Source of the DNA: Rhodoferax sp. OV413
Lineage (GTDB): Bacteria > Pseudomonadota > Gammaproteobacteria > Burkholderiales > Burkholderiaceae_C
DNA length: 40,507 bases
Reading direction: 5' to 3'
Assembly (NCBI RefSeq): GCF_945881795.1
Contig: NZ_CAMCVG010000011.1
Coordinates: 1 to 40,507, forward strand
In this document: piece after piece, positions 22,099 to 36,619 of the stretch
Layout: the number at the start of each line of letters is the position of its first letter
How positions within the stretch are numbered: position 1 is the stretch's first letter
Translations under genes and position numbers: made by a program
The notes under the pieces: generated by a model
What the model was told of the DNA's origin: nothing
The model's database searches: none
The model's input: the letters and a program-made list of their open reading frames with translations, nothing else

Positions 22099-23313
22099 TC
22101 AGGCGGGACGCGGCGCACGCTCGATGGGCTGCTCACGCACGGGAAGGTTCACCAGACCCGCAAGCACCCCAAGCGCAATGGCGATGTACCAGACGATGTC
22201 GTAGCTGCCGGTGAGGTCGTACAAATAGCCGCCCAGCCACACGCCCATGAAGGAGCCGAGCTGGTGGCTAAAGAACACAAAGCCGCCGAGCATCGAGAGG
22301 TGGGCGACCCCGAAAATCTGCGCGATCGTAGCGTTGGTAGGCGGAACAGTGGAGAGCCACAGCACGCCCATCACCGCCGAGAACAAGTACACGCTCGCCG
22401 GAGACAGTGGCACCAGCAAAAACACACTGATAGCCACCGCCCGCGCGAAATAAATAAAGGACAAGATAAACCGCCTGGGCATCTTCTGACCCAGCGCACC
22501 GGCCGCGTAGGTGCCAAACACGTTGAACAACCCGATCAGCGCCAGCGCGTAGCTCGCCACCTGCGGCGAGAGTCCTTGGTCTTTCAGGTAGCTGGGCATG
22601 TGGACCCCAATAAACACCACCTGGAAGCCGCATACAAAATACCCTGCCATGAGCAGCTGAAAACTGGGGTAACGCAAAGCTTCCCGCAGCGCCTCCGCAA
22701 TGCTCTGCTGCCGCACGGGTGGCGCGCTGGCGGTGAACGAGGACTCCCGCAGGCCCAGCGCAAGCGGCAGCATCAGCAGGCAGGCCGCTGCCAGAACCAT
22801 CAGGGCTTCCATCCAGCCGAACTCGGTGATGAGAAAGCCCTCAGTCGGCACCATCAAGAACTGCCCGAAAGAGCCCGCTGCCGCTGCCACGCCCATGGCC
22901 CAGGAGCGCTTCTCGGCAGGAACGTTACGGCCGATAACGCCGTAGATCACCGCATAGGTGGTGCCCGCCTGTGCCATACCGATGAGCACACCGGTGGTCA
23001 GCATGAAGGTCAGCGGTGTAGTCGCCAGTGCCATGCCGCAAAGGCCCACCGCGTAGAACAAAGCGCCAATCACGATGACGCGGAACGCACCAAACCGGTC
23101 CGCCGCCATGCCGGCAAAAATACCGCTCAGGCCCCATGTCAGGTTCTGGAGGGCGAGGGCAAATCCAAAGGTTTCCCGCGTCCAGTCCTGGGCCTGCGTC
23201 ACCGGCTGAAGCCACAAGCCAAAGCCGTGCCGAATGCCCATGGACAGGGTGACGATGGCGGCGCCGCAGACCAGCACCTGCGTCATGGAGAGATTTTTGG
23301 AGGATGTGCTCAT
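22099..23313 (-). CDS. MFS transporter
   Basis: This 404-aa major facilitator superfamily protein has twelve predicted spans. It starts at ATG 23313, as the longer frame adds only a non-hydrophobic extension. It shows the loop 2-3 signature GMAADRFGAFRVIVIG and the symmetric loop GALGQKMPRRFILSF. The general pattern (MGIRHGFGLWLQPVTQAQ near the N-terminus) resembles the monocarboxylate/oxalate-formate-like branch common in Burkholderiales. The substrate is not readable. It leads the minus-strand series ending in bamC and is divergent from parE across 138 bp. Confidence 0.9.
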   Translation of the reverse strand: MSTSSKNLSMTQVLVCGAAIVTLSMGIRHGFGLWLQPVTQAQDWTRETFGFALALQNLTWGLSGIFAGMAADRFGAFRVIVIGALFYAVGLCGMALATTPLTFMLTTGVLIGMAQAGTTYAVIYGVIGRNVPAEKRSWAMGVAAAAGSFGQFLMVPTEGFLITEFGWMEALMVLAAACLLMLPLALGLRESSFTASAPPVRQQSIAEALREALRYPSFQLLMAGYFVCGFQVVFIGVHMPSYLKDQGLSPQVASYALALIGLFNVFGTYAAGALGQKMPRRFILSFIYFARAVAISVFLLVPLSPASVYLFSAVMGVLWLSTVPPTNATIAQIFGVAHLSMLGGFVFFSHQLGSFMGVWLGGYLYDLTGSYDIVWYIAIALGVLAGLVNLPVREQPIERAPRPA

Positions 23314-23401
23314 CCTTGGACTGTAGCCAGTTTCAGGCCTCCGCATAGCGTTTGCGGGGACAGCAGCCATGTGATGCCGGAGCAGGAGCCTTGCTGTGGC
23401 T

Positions 23402-23417
23402 ATGTATGCATATACAG
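23402..23417. promoter_or_regulatory. LexA-box-like palindrome upstream of parE
   Basis: On the minus strand this reads CTGTATATGCATACAT. It matches the CTGT-N8-ACAG form used by LexA in gamma- and betaproteobacteria except for the last base. It lies 35 bp before the parE ATG, between the divergent MFS and parE genes. A possible parE promoter (TTGCTG at 23391, TACAGT at 23413, 16-bp spacer) overlaps it. Regulator identity is unproven. Confidence 0.35.
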
Positions 23418-23451
23418 TGGATTGCGCGCTTTCCCCCTACAATCCGCCGCT

Positions 23452-25422
23452 ATGGCAGTGAAACCAAACCCTGAATATTCCGAGTCCTCAATCCGCGTGC
23501 TGAAGGGCCTGGAGCCCGTCAAACAGCGTCCGGGCATGTACACCCGCACTGACAACCCGCTGCACATCATTCAAGAGGTGCTGGACAACGCCGCCGATGA
23601 GGCGCTGGCGGGTTACGGCAAAAAGATCAAAGTCATCCTGCATGCCGATGGCTCGGTCAGCGTGGAAGATGACGGCCGAGGCATCCCCTTTGGTATGCAC
23701 CCCGAAGAAAACGCGCCGGTGATTGAGCTGGTGTTCACCCGCTTGCATGCGGGGGGCAAGTTCGACAAGGGCAAGGGCGGTGCTTACAGCTTCTCCGGCG
23801 GCTTGCACGGCGTGGGCGTGTCGGTGACCAATGCGCTGGGCAAGCGCCTGGAAGCCACCAGCTACCGCGAAGGCTCGGTGGCCTATTTGGTATTTCAGGG
23901 CGGCGACGTCACCGAGCCGCTGCAGGTGCGCAGGGCCGGCGAGGGCGACCGCAAACAGGGCACCACGGTGCGGGTCTGGCCGGATGCCAAATACTTCGAG
24001 TCTGCCGCCCTGCCCATGGGCGAGCTGACGCACTTGCTGCGCAGCAAGGCGGTGCTGATGCCCGGCGTGAGCGTCACGCTGTTGAACGAGAAGACCAAAG
24101 AATGCCAGAACTGGCTCTTCAAAGGTGGTCTCAAAGACTATCTGGGCCAGACCCTGAGCGCCGAGCCCTTGATTCCCATGTTTGGCGGAGAAGGCTTTGC
24201 CGACGGCAACAGCGACACATTTGCCGAAGGCGAGGGTGCCAGCTGGTGCGTCGCTTTTTCCGAAGACGGTGCTCCGGTGCGCGAGAGTTATGTGAATCTG
24301 ATTCCTACCAGCGCCGGCGGCACCCACGAGAGCGGCCTGCGCGACGGCTTGTTTCAGGCGGTCAAGAGCTTTATCGAGTTTCACAGCCTGCTGCCCAAGG
24401 GCGTCAAGCTCATGCCGGAAGACGTGTTCGCCCGCGCGAGTTATGTGTTGTCGGCCAAGGTGCTGGATCCGCAGTTTCAGGGCCAGATCAAAGAGCGGCT
24501 CAATTCGCGCGATGCGGTGCGTTTGGTCAGCAGTTTTGTGCGCCCCGCGCTGGAGCTGTGGTTGAACCAACACGTGGAATGGGGGAAGAAGCTGGCCGAG
24601 CTGGCCATCAAGGCCGCCCAGACCCGCCAGAAAGCCGGCCAGAAGGTGGAAAAGCGCAAGAGCAGCGGCGTGGCGGTGTTGCCCGGCAAGCTTACCGATT
24701 GCGAGAGCCGCGATATTGCGTACAACGAGGTGTTTCTGGTCGAGGGCGACTCGGCCGGCGGCAGCGCCAAGATGGGCCGTGACAAGGAAAATCAGGCCAT
24801 CCTGCCCTTGCGCGGCAAGGTGCTCAACACCTGGGAGGTAGACCGCGACCGGCTATTTGCCAACACCGAAATCCACGACATCTCGGTCGCCATCGGTGTG
24901 GACCCGCACGGCCCCAACGACACGCCCGATCTAAGCGGCCTGCGCTACGGCAAGGTCTGCATCTTGAGCGATGCGGACGTGGACGGCTCGCACATCCAGG
25001 TGCTGCTGCTGACCCTGTTTTTCCGGCACTTCCCCAAGCTCATTGAGACAGGCCATGTGTTTGTCGCCCGCCCGCCGCTGTTTCGCGTGGACGCGCCAGC
25101 CCGCGGCAAGAAGCCCGCCAGTAAGGCCTATGCGCTGGACGAGGGTGAGCTCACTGCCATTCTCGACAAGCTGCGCAAAGAGGGCGTGCGCGAGGGCGCC
25201 TGGTCCATCAGCCGATTCAAGGGCCTGGGCGAGATGAACGCCGAACAGCTCTGGGACACCACCCTCAACCCTGACACCCGCCGCTTGTTGCCGGTTGCCT
25301 TGGGCGCCGTGAACTTTTTCGAGACCGAAGCGCTCATCACCAAACTCATGGGCAAAGGCGAGGCCGCCTCCCGCCGCGAACTCATGGAGCTGCACGGGGA
25401 CTCGGTGGACATTGACGTTTGA
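23452..25422 (+). CDS. parE: DNA topoisomerase IV subunit B
   Basis: ParE is the ATPase subunit of topoisomerase IV, which decatenates daughter chromosomes. The 656-aa protein starts at ATG 23452 (MAVKPNPEYSESSIRVLKGL). GHKL ATPase motifs are VLDNAADEAL, VEDDGRGIPFG and GGLHGVGVSVTNALG. The TOPRIM domain has EGDSAGGSAKMGRDK, PLRGKVLN and LSDADVDGSHIQVLLL, and the C-terminus has FKGLGEMNAEQLWDTT. Length and the absence of the GyrB insertion point to ParE, as does parC 56 bp downstream. An open frame extends about 400 codons upstream but is antisense to the MFS gene. Confidence 0.96.
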   Translation: MAVKPNPEYSESSIRVLKGLEPVKQRPGMYTRTDNPLHIIQEVLDNAADEALAGYGKKIKVILHADGSVSVEDDGRGIPFGMHPEENAPVIELVFTRLHAGGKFDKGKGGAYSFSGGLHGVGVSVTNALGKRLEATSYREGSVAYLVFQGGDVTEPLQVRRAGEGDRKQGTTVRVWPDAKYFESAALPMGELTHLLRSKAVLMPGVSVTLLNEKTKECQNWLFKGGLKDYLGQTLSAEPLIPMFGGEGFADGNSDTFAEGEGASWCVAFSEDGAPVRESYVNLIPTSAGGTHESGLRDGLFQAVKSFIEFHSLLPKGVKLMPEDVFARASYVLSAKVLDPQFQGQIKERLNSRDAVRLVSSFVRPALELWLNQHVEWGKKLAELAIKAAQTRQKAGQKVEKRKSSGVAVLPGKLTDCESRDIAYNEVFLVEGDSAGGSAKMGRDKENQAILPLRGKVLNTWEVDRDRLFANTEIHDISVAIGVDPHGPNDTPDLSGLRYGKVCILSDADVDGSHIQVLLLTLFFRHFPKLIETGHVFVARPPLFRVDAPARGKKPASKAYALDEGELTAILDKLRKEGVREGAWSISRFKGLGEMNAEQLWDTTLNPDTRRLLPVALGAVNFFETEALITKLMGKGEAASRRELMELHGDSVDIDV

Positions 25423-25478
25423 CACCCGGCTTGTGACGAGCCTCGCAAAGCCCGAACTGCAGTGAATAGAACCAAGAA

Positions 25479-27866
25479 ATGACTGACCAAATCACGCTTG
25501 ACCTCTTGCCGGAGCCAGCTTCTCCCGGCGACGACGCTGAACTCAACCTTGCCACTTACGCGCAACGTGCTTATCTGGAGTACGCGCTCTCGGTGGTGAA
25601 AGGCCGCGCCTTGCCGGATGTGTGCGACGGGTTGAAGCCGGTGCAGCGGCGCATTTTGTACAGCATGAGTCGCATGGGGCTGGGGTTTGGCGGGGCGAAC
25701 GGAAACGCGGGCGCCAAGCCGGTGAAAAGCGCCCGGGTGGTGGGGGATGTGCTGGGACGCTTTCATCCGCATGGCGACCAGTCGGCCTACGACGCGCTGG
25801 TGCGTATGGCGCAGGACTTTTCGCAGCGCTACCCGCTGGTGGACGGCCAGGGCAACTTCGGCTCTCGCGATGGCGATGGCGCGGCCGCCATGCGTTACAC
25901 CGAGGCGCGCCTGGCCAAAATCACCACGCTTCTTCTGGATGAAATCGACCAGGGAACGGTCGATTTCCAGCCCAATTACGACGGCTCCACCGAAGAACCC
26001 CGGCAGCTTCCCGCGCGGTTGCCCTTCAGCCTGCTCAATGGCGCCAGCGGCATCGCTGTGGGGCTGGCCACTGAAATCCCCAGCCACAACCTGCGCGAGT
26101 TGGCAGACGCCTGCATCGCGCTGGTCAAAAACGACAAGCTCAGCGACGAAGAAATTTTCAGCTTGGTCCCGGGCCCCGACTACCCCGGGGGCGGCCAGAT
26201 CATCAGCAGCGCCTCCGACATTGCCGACGCTTACCGCACCGGCCGCGGCAGCCTCAAGGTGCGCGCCCGCTGGAAAATTGAAGATCTTGCCCGCGGCCAG
26301 TGGCAGCTGGTGGTCACCGAACTTCCGCCCGGGGTGAGCAGTCAGCGGGTGCTCGAAGAGATTGAAGAACTCACCAACCCGAAGGTCAAGGCCGGCAAAA
26401 AAGCGCTCAGCCAAGACCAAACGCAACTCAAGGCCAGCATCCTGAGCGTGCTCGATGTGGTGCGGGATGAGTCGAACAAAGATGCGATGGTGCGGCTGGT
26501 GTTCGAACCCAAGAGCCGCACCATTGAGCAGCAGGAGCTGATCACTGCGCTCTTGGCCCACACCAGCCTGGAGACCTCGTCGCCCATCAACCTCACCATG
26601 GTGGGGCTGGACGGCAAGCCGGTGCAGAAGTCCCTGCGGCAGATGCTGGTGGAGTGGGTGGCCTTTCGCGCCGGCACCATCGAGCGGCGCAGCCGCCACC
26701 GGCTGGGCAAGGTGCTGGACCGTATCCATATTCTGGAAGGCCGCCAGACGGTGTTGCTCAATATCGACGAGGTGATTGCCATCATCCGCCAGAGCGATGA
26801 GCCTAAGGCGGCGCTGATTGCGCGCTTCAATTTGAGCGACCGGCAGGCCGAAGACATCCTCGAAATCCGCCTGCGCCAACTCGCGCGGCTGGAGGCTATC
26901 AAGATCGAGCAAGAGCTGGTGGAGCTGCGCGCTGAGCAGGGCAAGCTGGAAGAAATTCTGGGCAGCCCGGCCGCCCTGCGTCGCCTCATGGTCAAAGAGA
27001 TTGAGGGCGACGCCAAGCAGTTTGCCGACGCGCGCCGCACGCTGATTCAGGCCGAGAAAAAGGCGGTGGCGGAGGTCAAGGTGCTGGATGAGCCGGTCAC
27101 CGTGGTGGTCTCCGAAAAAGGCTGGGTTAGGGCTCGCGGCGGGCAGGGGCATGAGGCATCGAGTTTTGCCTTCAAGGCGGGCGATGGTTTGTACGACACC
27201 TTTGAGTGCCGTACGGTGGACACGCTGCTGGTGTTTGGCTCCAACGGTCGCGTCTACACCGTGCCAGTGTCTGCGCTGCCTGGCGGCCGGGGCGACGGCC
27301 AGCCGGTGACCACCCTGCTGGAGCTCGAGAGCGGCACGCAAATCCTGTATTACTTTGCCGGCCCTGCCAGTGCGCAATTGCTGCTCTCCAGCAGCGGCGG
27401 CTATGGCTTTATTGCGAGTGTGGAGAACATGACATCCCGCCAGAAGGGTGGCAAGGCGTTCATGACGCTGGGCGAGGGCGAGGCCCTGTGCGCGCCGTCG
27501 GTGGTGTCTGGTGCGCAAGGCAGGGTCATGGTGGCAGGTACACCGTCTGCTGTGGTGGCGCCGGCAACCCACGTGGCCTGCGCCTCGGTGGGCGGGCGCA
27601 TTCTGACCTTTGAGATCGCCGAGCTCAAAACCATGGCCAATGGCGGGCGGGGGCTGATGCTGATTGACCTTGAGGACAAAGACACGCTGGCCGGCGCTGC
27701 CGCCTACACCCGCAGCATTCGCCTGGAGGGCACTGGCCGCGGTGGCAAGGAGCGCGACGAGACACTGGAAATCCGCAGCCTCAACAATGCCCGCGCGGCG
27801 CGGGCCCGCAAGGGGAAGGCAGCTGATCTGGGCTTCAAGCCCGGCCGCATCAGCCGGGTGGAGTGA
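25479..27866 (+). CDS. parC: DNA topoisomerase IV subunit A
   Basis: ParC is the DNA-cleaving subunit. The 795-aa protein has the winged-helix cleavage domain with [20 protein letters not shown], the quinolone-resistance-region segment [17 protein letters not shown], and the catalytic tyrosine (about residue 140) in [15 protein letters not shown] coiled-coil gate follows ([19 protein letters not shown]), then a C-terminal beta-pinwheel ([34 protein letters not shown]) that lacks the full GyrA box. The ribosome site is weak, which fits translation on the parE message. Confidence 0.96.
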   Translation: MTDQITLDLLPEPASPGDDAELNLATYAQRAYLEYALSVVKGRALPDVCDGLKPVQRRILYSMSRMGLGFGGANGNAGAKPVKSARVVGDVLGRFHPHGDQSAYDALVRMAQDFSQRYPLVDGQGNFGSRDGDGAAAMRYTEARLAKITTLLLDEIDQGTVDFQPNYDGSTEEPRQLPARLPFSLLNGASGIAVGLATEIPSHNLRELADACIALVKNDKLSDEEIFSLVPGPDYPGGGQIISSASDIADAYRTGRGSLKVRARWKIEDLARGQWQLVVTELPPGVSSQRVLEEIEELTNPKVKAGKKALSQDQTQLKASILSVLDVVRDESNKDAMVRLVFEPKSRTIEQQELITALLAHTSLETSSPINLTMVGLDGKPVQKSLRQMLVEWVAFRAGTIERRSRHRLGKVLDRIHILEGRQTVLLNIDEVIAIIRQSDEPKAALIARFNLSDRQAEDILEIRLRQLARLEAIKIEQELVELRAEQGKLEEILGSPAALRRLMVKEIEGDAKQFADARRTLIQAEKKAVAEVKVLDEPVTVVVSEKGWVRARGGQGHEASSFAFKAGDGLYDTFECRTVDTLLVFGSNGRVYTVPVSALPGGRGDGQPVTTLLELESGTQILYYFAGPASAQLLLSSSGGYGFIASVENMTSRQKGGKAFMTLGEGEALCAPSVVSGAQGRVMVAGTPSAVVAPATHVACASVGGRILTFEIAELKTMANGGRGLMLIDLEDKDTLAGAAAYTRSIRLEGTGRGGKERDETLEIRSLNNARAARARKGKAADLGFKPGRISRVE

Positions 27867-27958
27867 GCGGCACGCGGTTTCAGCATTCTGAAAAATGGGG
27901 GGTGTATAACCTTTTTTAGTGAGCGAAAGCTTTGGTTGTTCCCCTTCAGGAGTTGGAT

Positions 27959-29773
27959 ATGAATCTCTCGAACCTTCGGCTTGGCATCAAGCTCGGTGGC
28001 GTGTTCTTGGTGATGGTGCTGATGACGGTGCTGTTGGGGACTATCTCCTTGTTGCAGATGAGCCGCATCCATGACGACACCAACGAAATGGCCATGCAAG
28101 TGATGCCCAGTGCGGGCTCGGTGAACAAGATTCAGAACCTGCTCAATGACTCCCGCCGCGGGGAGCTGCAGATCCTGATCGATCCAAGCGCAGAGGGCAG
28201 GAAGAAGGAGGCTGATCGCATTGCCTCGAACCTGCCCAAGCTTGAGGCCGAAGGCAAGAAGCTGGAGGCCCTGCTGACCAGCCCCGAGGAAAAAAAGGCC
28301 TGGAATAACTATTCGCAAGCGCTCAAGACCTACCAGGACACCACTACCAAGTTGTTGGCCTTGAGCAGCGCCGGCGAGTCACAACGTGATGCCCTCTTCG
28401 CTTACATGCGCGGGGATTCGCGCACCGCGTTTCGCGGCCTGTTCAAAACCACCGAAGACATGGCTGCCCTGAATCTCGAGGCCTCCGACGCCTCAGTGGC
28501 GCGTTCGTCGCAAACCTATTCCAGCGCCAAGCTCACCACGGTGGTGATTGCGCTGTTGGCGGCTGTGTTGGGCGCGGTGCTGGGTTTGTGGATCACCCGC
28601 ATGGTGACTACCCCGGTTGCGAGCGCTGTGGAGGCCGCGAAGGTGTTTGCTGATGGCGACCTGACACGCCCCATCCACTCGCAGGGCAATGATGAGCTCG
28701 CCCAGCTGCTGCAAGGCATGGAGCGCATGCGTTCCAACCTGGCCGCGGTGGTAACCAACGTGCGCCGCGGCTCCGAGGGCGTGGCCACTGCGAGTGCTGA
28801 AATCGCCGAAGGCAATCACGACCTGTCGGCCCGCACCGAACACCAGGCCAGCGCGCTGGAGCAGACCGCGGCCTCCATGGAGGAGCTGGGCTCCACCGTG
28901 CGCCAGAACGCCGACAGCGCCCGCACCGCCAACCAATTGGCCATGAACGCATCGACTGTTGCCATGCAGGGCGGCGAAGTGGTGGGCCAGGTGGTCGAGA
29001 CGATGAAGGGCATTAACGAGTCGAGCCGCAAGATTGCCGACATCATCAGCGTGATTGACGGTATTGCCTTCCAGACCAACATCCTGGCCCTGAACGCGGC
29101 GGTGGAAGCCGCCCGTGCCGGCGAACAAGGCCGCGGCTTTGCGGTGGTGGCCTCTGAAGTGCGCTCGCTGGCCGGCCGCTCGGCCGAAGCCGCGAAAGAA
29201 ATCAAGAGCCTGATCAACGCCAGCGTGGAGCGGGTGGAGCACGGCACTACGCTCGTGGACCGCGCGGGTGAGACCATGACCGAAGTGGTGACCTCGATCA
29301 AGCGCGTGACCGACATCATGGGTGAGATCAGCGCTGCCAGCAGCCAGCAGTCCAGCGGTGTGGCGCAGGTGGGCCAAGCCGTGACGCAAATGGACCAGGC
29401 TACCCAGCAGAACGCCGCGCTGGTCGAAGAAATGGCCGCTGCCGCTTCCAGCCTCAAGTCGCAGGCCGACGATCTGGTCACGGTGGTTGCGGCTTTCAAG
29501 GTCACTGGCAACGAGCATCAGGCATCCCATCGTTCGGCAGCCCAGCGGCCGACACCCCAACGTGCAGCAGCCCGCAGTGCCGCTCCTGCTGCCTCGCAAA
29601 GCAAGCCCAAGCCCGCCGTGAGCCGCCCTGTAGCGCTGCAAGCGAAGCCGTTTGGCGGTTCATTGCCCAAGGCACTGCAAAGCCCGGCGGCCGCAAAATC
29701 GCAAGCCAAGCCGCAATCGCAGGCACAAGCACAAGCACCTTCAGGTAACGATGACGATTGGGCCAGCTTCTGA
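27959..29773 (+). CDS. Methyl-accepting chemotaxis protein
   Basis: This 604-aa transmembrane chemoreceptor has TM1 at about residues 10-33, a periplasmic four-helix-bundle sensor (4HB_MCP type, ~35-188) and TM2 at ~190-212. A HAMP domain follows ([20 protein letters not shown]), then a long signalling coiled coil with the conserved hairpin tip [20 protein letters not shown]. After the coiled coil comes a disordered Ser/Ala/Pro/Lys/Gln-rich tail, ending in DDWASF. This resembles the C-terminal WxxF pentapeptide that tethers CheR and CheB. The start has a good ribosome site (AGGAG). No other chemotaxis gene is adjacent, so it is an orphan receptor. The ligand is unknown. Confidence 0.95.
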   Translation: MNLSNLRLGIKLGGVFLVMVLMTVLLGTISLLQMSRIHDDTNEMAMQVMPSAGSVNKIQNLLNDSRRGELQILIDPSAEGRKKEADRIASNLPKLEAEGKKLEALLTSPEEKKAWNNYSQALKTYQDTTTKLLALSSAGESQRDALFAYMRGDSRTAFRGLFKTTEDMAALNLEASDASVARSSQTYSSAKLTTVVIALLAAVLGAVLGLWITRMVTTPVASAVEAAKVFADGDLTRPIHSQGNDELAQLLQGMERMRSNLAAVVTNVRRGSEGVATASAEIAEGNHDLSARTEHQASALEQTAASMEELGSTVRQNADSARTANQLAMNASTVAMQGGEVVGQVVETMKGINESSRKIADIISVIDGIAFQTNILALNAAVEAARAGEQGRGFAVVASEVRSLAGRSAEAAKEIKSLINASVERVEHGTTLVDRAGETMTEVVTSIKRVTDIMGEISAASSQQSSGVAQVGQAVTQMDQATQQNAALVEEMAAAASSLKSQADDLVTVVAAFKVTGNEHQASHRSAAQRPTPQRAAARSAAPAASQSKPKPAVSRPVALQAKPFGGSLPKALQSPAAAKSQAKPQSQAQAQAPSGNDDDWASF

Positions 29774-29803
29774 TCGTCGGGGAGAGAATGTTTGCGTCGA
29801 TAG

Positions 29804-29853
29804 TGCTCCTTTTTTAGGAGCTTTCCGCGCAATAAGAATGGGCGCTAGCGGCC
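29804..29853 (+). repeat. Interspersed repeat, copy 3 (intergenic, after the chemotaxis receptor)
   Basis: It starts TGCTCC and ends GGGCGCTAGCGGCC, followed by a T-run. First hairpin: GCTCCT pairs perfectly with AGGAGC around TTTTT (29805-29821). Second arms share GCGC. It lies 31 bp after the receptor stop, before convergent lysE, and with its T-run may serve as a terminator. Confidence 0.65.
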
Positions 29854-29872
29854 TTTTTTGATCTCAAGCGGG

Positions 29873-30538
29873 TTACCGGGTGCTTTGCACCCACAGGCTG
29901 TAGGCGATCTGGCCCATCATCGCAGCCACCAGCAAATCAAGTACCCGCCAGGCCAGCGGGCGGGCAAACATGGGGCTGAGTAGCCTGGCCCCGAAGCCCA
30001 GCGTGGCGAACCACAGCGCGCTGGCGCCACCCGCACCCAGCAGAAACCATCCCTGCATGCCGTCAGGCTGGCGCGCGCCGACGGCGCCTACCAAAATCAC
30101 CGTATCCAGATACACATGCGGGTTCAACAGGCTGATGCCTAAGGCCTGCCAGACAGTTCTGCCCAGCGGCTGGGGCGCGCCGTCCCACTGGGCGCGAAGC
30201 GACTGCGGGGACAGGGCTCTGCGCAAGGCCATCGCCCCATACCAGCCCACCACGGCCGCGCCGGCCAGTCCGATGGCATTCAAGGCCCCGGGGTACTGGC
30301 CCAGCGAGGCCGCCAGGCCGCTCACCCCGAGCGTCATGAGGGCTATGTCCAGCAGCGCGCACACCGCGACCACCGCCGCCACATGCTCGCGCCGCAGGCC
30401 CTGCCGCAGCACGAAGGTGTTTTGCGCGCCGATGGCCACTATGAGTGACAAACTCAGCGTCAACCCGGTCGCGATACTGGGGAGCGCCGCATACCAGGCC
30501 AGCAGAAAATGGTGCGACGCCGAGAGTGTGTCTTGCAT
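29873..30538 (-). CDS. LysE/ArgO family amino-acid exporter
   Basis: This 221-aa protein has about six spans and the LysE-superfamily signature [20 protein letters not shown] near residues 24-43, plus [16 protein letters not shown] in the middle. These features match the ArgO/LysE branch, which exports arginine or lysine. ATG 30538 is the most likely start; the frame is open 15 codons further. It is divergent from acnA across 84 bp. No LysG/ArgP-type regulator is adjacent. The particular amino acid is inferred from the family. Confidence 0.9.
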   Translation of the reverse strand: MQDTLSASHHFLLAWYAALPSIATGLTLSLSLIVAIGAQNTFVLRQGLRREHVAAVVAVCALLDIALMTLGVSGLAASLGQYPGALNAIGLAGAAVVGWYGAMALRRALSPQSLRAQWDGAPQPLGRTVWQALGISLLNPHVYLDTVILVGAVGARQPDGMQGWFLLGAGGASALWFATLGFGARLLSPMFARPLAWRVLDLLVAAMMGQIAYSLWVQSTR

Positions 30539-30564
30539 GGTGCGGAGTATGCCGCCGCCGCAGA

Positions 30565-30594
30565 TTGCAACTGTCATGCGCAAGCTGCCAGAAT
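30565..30594 (+). promoter_or_regulatory. Candidate acnA promoter
   Basis: TTGCAA at 30565-30570 and CAGAAT at 30589-30594 are separated by 18 bp and lie 28 bp before the acnA ATG, in the acnA-lysE divergent region. Match quality is moderate. Confidence 0.3.
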
Positions 30595-30622
30595 GGGGTT
30601 ATCCGCCTTTGAGGAGTTCGTT

Positions 30623-33643
<3,021 letters not shown>

Positions 33644-33672
33644 GCGCCGGACACGAGCCGAAGTCGCGGTCT

Positions 33673-34914
33673 ATGTCCCGGCCCACGCCGCAAACCATGC
33701 TGCTGGTGGGCGGCGGCATCGGCGGGCTGGCGGCGGCGCTGGCGTGCGGGCGCAGCGGCAGGTTTGCATCCGGGGGGCAGGGTGTGCATCTGCTGGAGCA
33801 GGCCGCCGCCTTCGGCGAGGTGGGCGCCGGTGTACAGCTTGGCCCCAATGTCACCCGCCTGTTGCACGGTTGGGGCTTGCAGCAAGGCCTGGCGCAGCAT
33901 GCGGCCTTTCCAGAACGGCTGGAGGTGCGCGGCGCCATCAGCAGCCGCCTGTTGGCGAGCTTGCCACTGGGCGCTTCGTTGCAGGCCCGCTACGGTGCAC
34001 CCTATGCAACCATCGCCCGGCGAGACCTGCACGCTCTTCTCCGCCAAGGGGTAGAGGCGCTGGGCGGCGTGCGGATGGAGCTCGGCACCCGAGTTGCCAG
34101 TGCTGCTCCCGCAGGCGAGCAGATGCTGGTGCACACCCTGGATGGGCGCGACCTGCAGGCCGACTGCGTGGTTGGCGCAGACGGGGTCTGGAGCCCTCTG
34201 CGTCGCCAGATGGTGGGCGACGGCGCGCCGCGCGTGACCGGTCACCTGGCCTACCGCGCCATGGTGCCCCAGTCTGCGCTGCCGCAGGCCTTGCGCTCGC
34301 AGGTGGTTACCGCCTGGCTGGGGCCGCAGTTTCATGCGGTGCAATATCCGGTTCGGGGGGGCGATTGGCTCAATCTGGTGGTCATCGTGCGGGGCAGTGT
34401 GGCGGGCGACCCCAGTGCCTGGGACCACAGCGCCAATGCCGGCGAACTGCGCGCGCGGCTGGCCAACGCCGGCAGCGGTTTGCTCGATGTGGTCCATGCG
34501 GTGGACGACTGGCGCTTGTGGGCCCTGTGCGACCGCGCGCCGGTTCGCGGCCCGCAAGAGATGGCTGTGGGCCGCATGGCCCTTGTAGGCGATGCCGCGC
34601 ACCCGATGCGCCCGTATCTGGCCCAGGGCGCGGGCATGGCCTTGGAAGATGCGCACCAACTGAGCCAGTCACTCTTGGCGCACGGAGCGAATACGGTGGC
34701 TGGTCTGGCCGACTACGCCGCCGCGCGCTGGCAGCGGTGCGCCCGGGTACAAAAGCGCGCCATGCGCAACGGCGATGTTTTTCACCTGCAGGGCCCCCTG
34801 CGTGTGGCCCGCGATGCATCGCTAGGGCTGCTTGGCAGCAGGTTGCTGGACATGCCGTGGCTGTATGGCTACCGGGCTTCAACCGACGCTTCGGTCAAGC
34901 AAGGAATTGAATAG
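33673..34914 (+). CDS. FAD-dependent aromatic monooxygenase (salicylate hydroxylase-like)
   Basis: This 413-aa group A flavoprotein hydroxylase is recognisable from the dinucleotide fold MLLVGGGIGGLAAALA, the DG motif DCVVGADGVWSPLRRQM and the GD motif MALVGDAAHPMRPYLAQGA. The closest patterns are salicylate or 3-hydroxybenzoate hydroxylases and related UbiH-like enzymes. The substrate is not fixed by the sequence. ATG 33673 is chosen; a GTG at 33640 overlapping the acnA stop would add 11 residues. It is convergent with kynU, which makes anthranilate, so a role near aromatic catabolism is possible but unproven. Confidence 0.87.
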   Translation: MSRPTPQTMLLVGGGIGGLAAALACGRSGRFASGGQGVHLLEQAAAFGEVGAGVQLGPNVTRLLHGWGLQQGLAQHAAFPERLEVRGAISSRLLASLPLGASLQARYGAPYATIARRDLHALLRQGVEALGGVRMELGTRVASAAPAGEQMLVHTLDGRDLQADCVVGADGVWSPLRRQMVGDGAPRVTGHLAYRAMVPQSALPQALRSQVVTAWLGPQFHAVQYPVRGGDWLNLVVIVRGSVAGDPSAWDHSANAGELRARLANAGSGLLDVVHAVDDWRLWALCDRAPVRGPQEMAVGRMALVGDAAHPMRPYLAQGAGMALEDAHQLSQSLLAHGANTVAGLADYAAARWQRCARVQKRAMRNGDVFHLQGPLRVARDASLGLLGSRLLDMPWLYGYRASTDASVKQGIE

Positions 34915-34968
34915 CCAGCCATGCGCATCGGTGAGCGCCGGCTCCGGTCAGGTGCTTGAAGCGCCGCT

Positions 34969-36284
<1,316 letters not shown>

Positions 36285-36288
<4 letters not shown>

Positions 36289-36599
36289 GGCGATGGCTCC
36301 AGCGGTGGCAGGCCGCGCTTGCTGCGTGCGCGGTGGCAGGCGTCGCTGCCTTCTTCAAACTCCCTGCAAGGCGAGGGGCGCCACTCGTAAATGCCGCAAC
36401 CCACTTGGGTGCCCACCGTGCCGGTAAGCGCAGCGCAGCGGATGGGCACATAGTCGGTGCCGCGCATGCGCCAGGTGTTGCCATTGACCTCGTTGGCCAG
36501 GCCCGATGGCACGGTGCCGCCCTCCAAGTCCATCTCGTAGACCGAAAAGTCCACCCGGAAACACGCGCAGCAGGCGCCGCAGGAGGTGCAGGCAGACAC
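36285..36599 (-). CDS. YkgJ family cysteine-cluster protein
   Basis: This 104-aa protein is defined by clustered cysteines: CTSCGACCACFRVDFS at the N-terminus, RCAAL near the middle, and GCGIYEWRPSPCREF. This is the YkgJ/Fe-S-or-zinc cluster (CxxCxxCC) family. Biochemical function is unknown for the family; metal binding is expected. It is translationally coupled to kynU (ATGA overlap). It starts 20 bp after the argF stop on the same strand, so argD-argF-ykgJ-kynU may form a single transcript. Confidence 0.88.
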
Positions 36600-36619
36600 G
36601 GTCAGCGATTCTGTGAGCC

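Noticed and set aside
22264..23451. Nearly 400 codons of open frame upstream of parE in the same frame
   Set aside because: They are antisense to the MFS transporter, and the ParE N-terminus begins at 23452.
25128..27572. An 814-codon minus-strand open frame opposite parC/parE
   Set aside because: This is a shadow of high-GC codon bias. It has no family features, and both real genes are fully conserved.
27878..27893. TTTCAG/CTGAAA hairpin after parC as a terminator
   Set aside because: The stem is only six A/T-rich base pairs and is not followed by a T-run.
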